A DNA stretch of 7,977 nt from an uncultured Eubacterium sp. (GTDB lineage: Bacteria; Bacillota; Clostridia; Peptostreptococcales; Anaerovoracaceae). A model generated the notes under the pieces. It ran no database searches and was not told the DNA's origin. It saw only the letters and a program-made list of their open reading frames with translations. Below, one piece after another: positions 6,118-7,977 of this stretch (the stretch's first letter is position 1; each line of letters opens with the position of its first letter). The position numbers and the translations under genes are program-made. The stretch lies in contig CANBFZ010000076.1 of assembly GCA_947367725.1 (NCBI GenBank), positions 1-7,977 on the forward strand, given 5' to 3'.

Positions 6118-7737
6118 ATGAGCCTTACTGTTTCCGACTGTCTCAAACTCCCATCCCTGCGCGCTGCAAAAGTCGTCGCAGGCCATGCGGGGCTTTCCCA
6201 TATTGTCAACAATGTTTCTGTACTGGAAATTTATGACGCAGCACTCTTTTCACTAGACGCTGCGGTCAACGACAGCGACATGACGCTGACCTCTTTTGGC
6301 GCCATCGCAGACGACTATGCACTGCAATGTAAACACATTGAACATATGCATCACTGCGGTGACGCCGCCGTCGTCATTTACTATGTAGGGATTTTTTTAA
6401 AAGAAATTCACCCTTCTCTGATAGAAACAGCAGACCGGCTTGGATTTCCCCTGATCCTCATGCCGGAAGGTCGAATGGACTGTTTCTACCGAGAAGTGCT
6501 TTACGATGTTTATAAAGCGATTTTCCACGCAAAAAATAAAGAAAAAGACCTGATCAATCATGTGGTAGCCTTGTTTTCCAGACTGCCGGTGGATCGTAAA
6601 AACTTGCCCAACCTGCTGCGTCTCATCAGTGACTCGCTGAAATGCACAGTGCTCCTTTCAGACACGGTGATGAACAACGTTTGTCTGTCCAAATATCCAG
6701 CTTCCAACGATATCACCGCTTCCGACATACACCAGATTTACGAAAACACTAACTGTTCTGACGCCCACGGCGCAGAAAGCGTTTGGCAAGAGCGGCCACT
6801 GCGTATCTTCCGTGTTCCCTTCACTGCTTTTGAATATCGCAACTTCTCCATTTACGCCATCGATGAGTCGGGGTTTCTCACCATGGATGACATGTACGAC
6901 GTCGTTGCACTTCTGGAAATTTTCTCCAAACTTTGGGATCTGGACGCAGACAATATCCTGGAAAACTCATTGATTTCTTCTATTTTGGATGGCGATTCAG
7001 AAAAAATGCGCCAGATTTCTGCCAAACTTTCCATCGACATCCACGCCATCAATACCTCCATATTTTTGCGTCCCGCTTTCAGCGGTCTGGAGCCACAGGA
7101 CAAACTCCGCCTGCAAAGAGAAATGGTGCAGCAGATCAAAACCTGTTCCGACGACTGGGGCAAAACAGTCATTGTAGATACCTACGAATCCCTCATCGTC
7201 AGCTTTACGATGTATTCTTCAACAAACAATACCGACAAAGAATATCTGCAGGATATGACAGAACGGCTTGACACCCTGTGTACAAACTACACCATTTCTT
7301 TCTTCCCCTGCGACAACAAAGCAGAAGAAACGCGCAAAACTTACCTGCTATACAGTGAGACGATTCCGCTTGCCATCCGAATCTTTCCATGGCGCAAACT
7401 GTTTTCGTACGGTGATATTCTTTTTGCCCATCAGTGTGAATCCCTCTGCTGCGAAAAAGAAGATGCCTTCCGCATCTGCCGCAACATTCTAAAACCGTTG
7501 CTGGAAGACGCTGACAGCGATGCGCTGCTGGAAACCCTAACCGTTTTCTATCTGGACGAAGACTGTGACGTAAAAAATACCGCTGCCCGGCTTTACGTCC
7601 ACAGAAACACCATTCAGTACCGGCTGACCAAAGTACGCGCCATCACCAATTTCAAAACAAACGATATGCTGGCAAATCATCTGATGCATCAGGCAGTCGC
7701 CTGTTATCGCCTGCACCCGGAACTGTTTGCGCTGTAG
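6118..7737 (+). CDS. PucR-family transcriptional regulator
   Basis: Predicted 539-residue cytoplasmic regulator, a normal length for the family. The N terminus (about 5-125; VSDCLKLPSLRAAKVVAG onward, with NNVSVLEIYDA) is the PucR sensor domain (PF07905) first known from purine-catabolism control. The middle (about 285-420) resembles the GGDEF-like, catalytically dead CdaR domain. The C terminus carries the PucR helix-turn-helix (PF13556): the D482-C-D-V segment, then NTAARLYVHRNTIQYRLTKV at 487-506 with the diagnostic H-R-N-T-x-x-Y-R-L signature. The start is set by GGAGG at 6106-6110, seven bases upstream. Family members bind a small-molecule inducer and usually activate adjacent catabolic genes. 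Divergence from the permease operon makes that operon the likely target. The ligand is not evident. It is not B. subtilis pucR itself, since no ureide pathway genes are nearby. Confidence 0.92.
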   Translation: MSLTVSDCLKLPSLRAAKVVAGHAGLSHIVNNVSVLEIYDAALFSLDAAVNDSDMTLTSFGAIADDYALQCKHIEHMHHCGDAAVVIYYVGIFLKEIHPSLIETADRLGFPLILMPEGRMDCFYREVLYDVYKAIFHAKNKEKDLINHVVALFSRLPVDRKNLPNLLRLISDSLKCTVLLSDTVMNNVCLSKYPASNDITASDIHQIYENTNCSDAHGAESVWQERPLRIFRVPFTAFEYRNFSIYAIDESGFLTMDDMYDVVALLEIFSKLWDLDADNILENSLISSILDGDSEKMRQISAKLSIDIHAINTSIFLRPAFSGLEPQDKLRLQREMVQQIKTCSDDWGKTVIVDTYESLIVSFTMYSSTNNTDKEYLQDMTERLDTLCTNYTISFFPCDNKAEETRKTYLLYSETIPLAIRIFPWRKLFSYGDILFAHQCESLCCEKEDAFRICRNILKPLLEDADSDALLETLTVFYLDEDCDVKNTAARLYVHRNTIQYRLTKVRAITNFKTNDMLANHLMHQAVACYRLHPELFAL

Positions 7738-7754
7738 CGGCACACTTTCCTGCT

Positions 7755-7790
7755 ATGTCGGAAATATCAAACAGTCGATGTCTCCGACAT
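7755..7790. repeat. Inverted repeat downstream of the pucR-like gene
   Basis: ATGTCGGA (7755-7762) and TCCGACAT (7783-7790) are perfect complements separated by 20 bases, between two convergent genes. It could be a weak or factor-assisted terminator, but no T tract follows on either strand. Overlapping GTCG/CGAC pairing (7774-7777 with 7785-7788) offers an alternative fold. Confidence 0.5.
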
Positions 7791-7824
7791 GAAAGCGCCG
7801 CGCTGCAAAAATTGGGAAATCTCT

Positions 7825-7977
7825 TTATATCCAAATCTCACTTTCGGCGCTGCTGCGCACATAATCCCGCTCCAGCATGGCTTTATGGCTGAGAAAAGCC
7901 GCATCAGTAAAATATTTTGCACCCTGAGGACAGCCAAGCACGCAGCCCTGACATTTGATGCAGATACCCATTGCCGC
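7825..7977 (-). CDS. 4Fe-4S ferredoxin-type protein, C-terminal fragment (possibly EFR1 family)
   Basis: Only the last 50 codons and the stop lie in the window; the gene continues beyond the right edge, so its start and other domains are unseen. The fragment contains a complete 4Fe-4S motif, CIKCQGCVLGCP (C-x2-C-x2-C-x3-C-P), followed by a basic helix with K-A-M-L-E-R and a terminal S-E-I-W-I. The single cluster close to the C terminus and the final acidic-hydrophobic residues recall EFR1-type flavodoxin/ferredoxin proteins of clostridia, which carry electrons in the cytoplasm. A nitroreductase fusion or another bacterial ferredoxin is also possible. It is convergent with the PucR-like gene, and nothing shown here links it functionally to the catabolic operon. 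Confidence 0.7.
   Translation of the reverse strand, partial: AAMGICIKCQGCVLGCPQGAKYFTDAAFLSHKAMLERDYVRSSAESEIWI

Noticed and set aside
5896..6201. Minus-strand open frame of 101 codons spanning the divergent promoter region
   Set aside because: It overlaps the start of the PucR-like gene and both promoters, and its translation has no recognisable features.

Overview
The window looks like chromosomal DNA of an anaerobic, low-to-medium GC Firmicute, probably a clostridium. The signs are strong GGAGG-type ribosome sites before every gene, consensus SigA promoters with TATACT/TACAAT -10 boxes, a candidate CcpA-type operator, and a clostridial-style ferredoxin fragment. The species cannot be named from sequence alone. 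A discriminating glutaminyl-tRNA synthetase is not universal in Firmicutes, many of which use the GatCAB route, so it narrows the host somewhat.

Left part (1-2470). A 3'-truncated glnS runs leftward off the window. It is divergent from a short monocistronic gene for an AIM24/TIGR00266-family protein. The two share a 144-base intergenic region holding one well-formed promoter for each. The AIM24 gene ends at a hairpin terminator that appears to work in both directions.

Centre (2469-5866, minus strand). A compact three-gene operon reads, in order of transcription: an NCS1-family nucleobase/hydantoin-type permease, a short M29-fold metallohydrolase, and a DUF917 (S-methyl-thiohydantoin-desulfurase-like) protein. 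The gaps are 4 and 34 bases. The first ribosome site lies inside the 3' end of the permease gene. The operon has an extended -10 promoter and ends at the shared terminator.

Right part (6118-7977). Divergent from the operon is a full-length PucR-family regulator with the purine-catabolism-type N-terminal sensor domain and C-terminal PucR helix-turn-helix. The 251-base region between them carries both promoters and a 16-base imperfect palindrome that matches the CcpA cre consensus at all but one position. A convergent, 5'-truncated gene encodes the C-terminal end of a 4Fe-4S protein, probably an EFR1-type flavodoxin/ferredoxin.

The most interesting unit is the PucR / NCS1 permease / M29-like / DUF917 module. 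Family knowledge suggests import and breakdown of a nitrogen heterocycle (hydantoin, thiohydantoin, pyrimidine or similar) under substrate and carbon control. No recognised ring-opening amidohydrolase is present, so the substrate and chemistry are open. No IS elements, CRISPR arrays, tRNA or rRNA genes were seen, and no gene-free stretch exceeds 300 bases.
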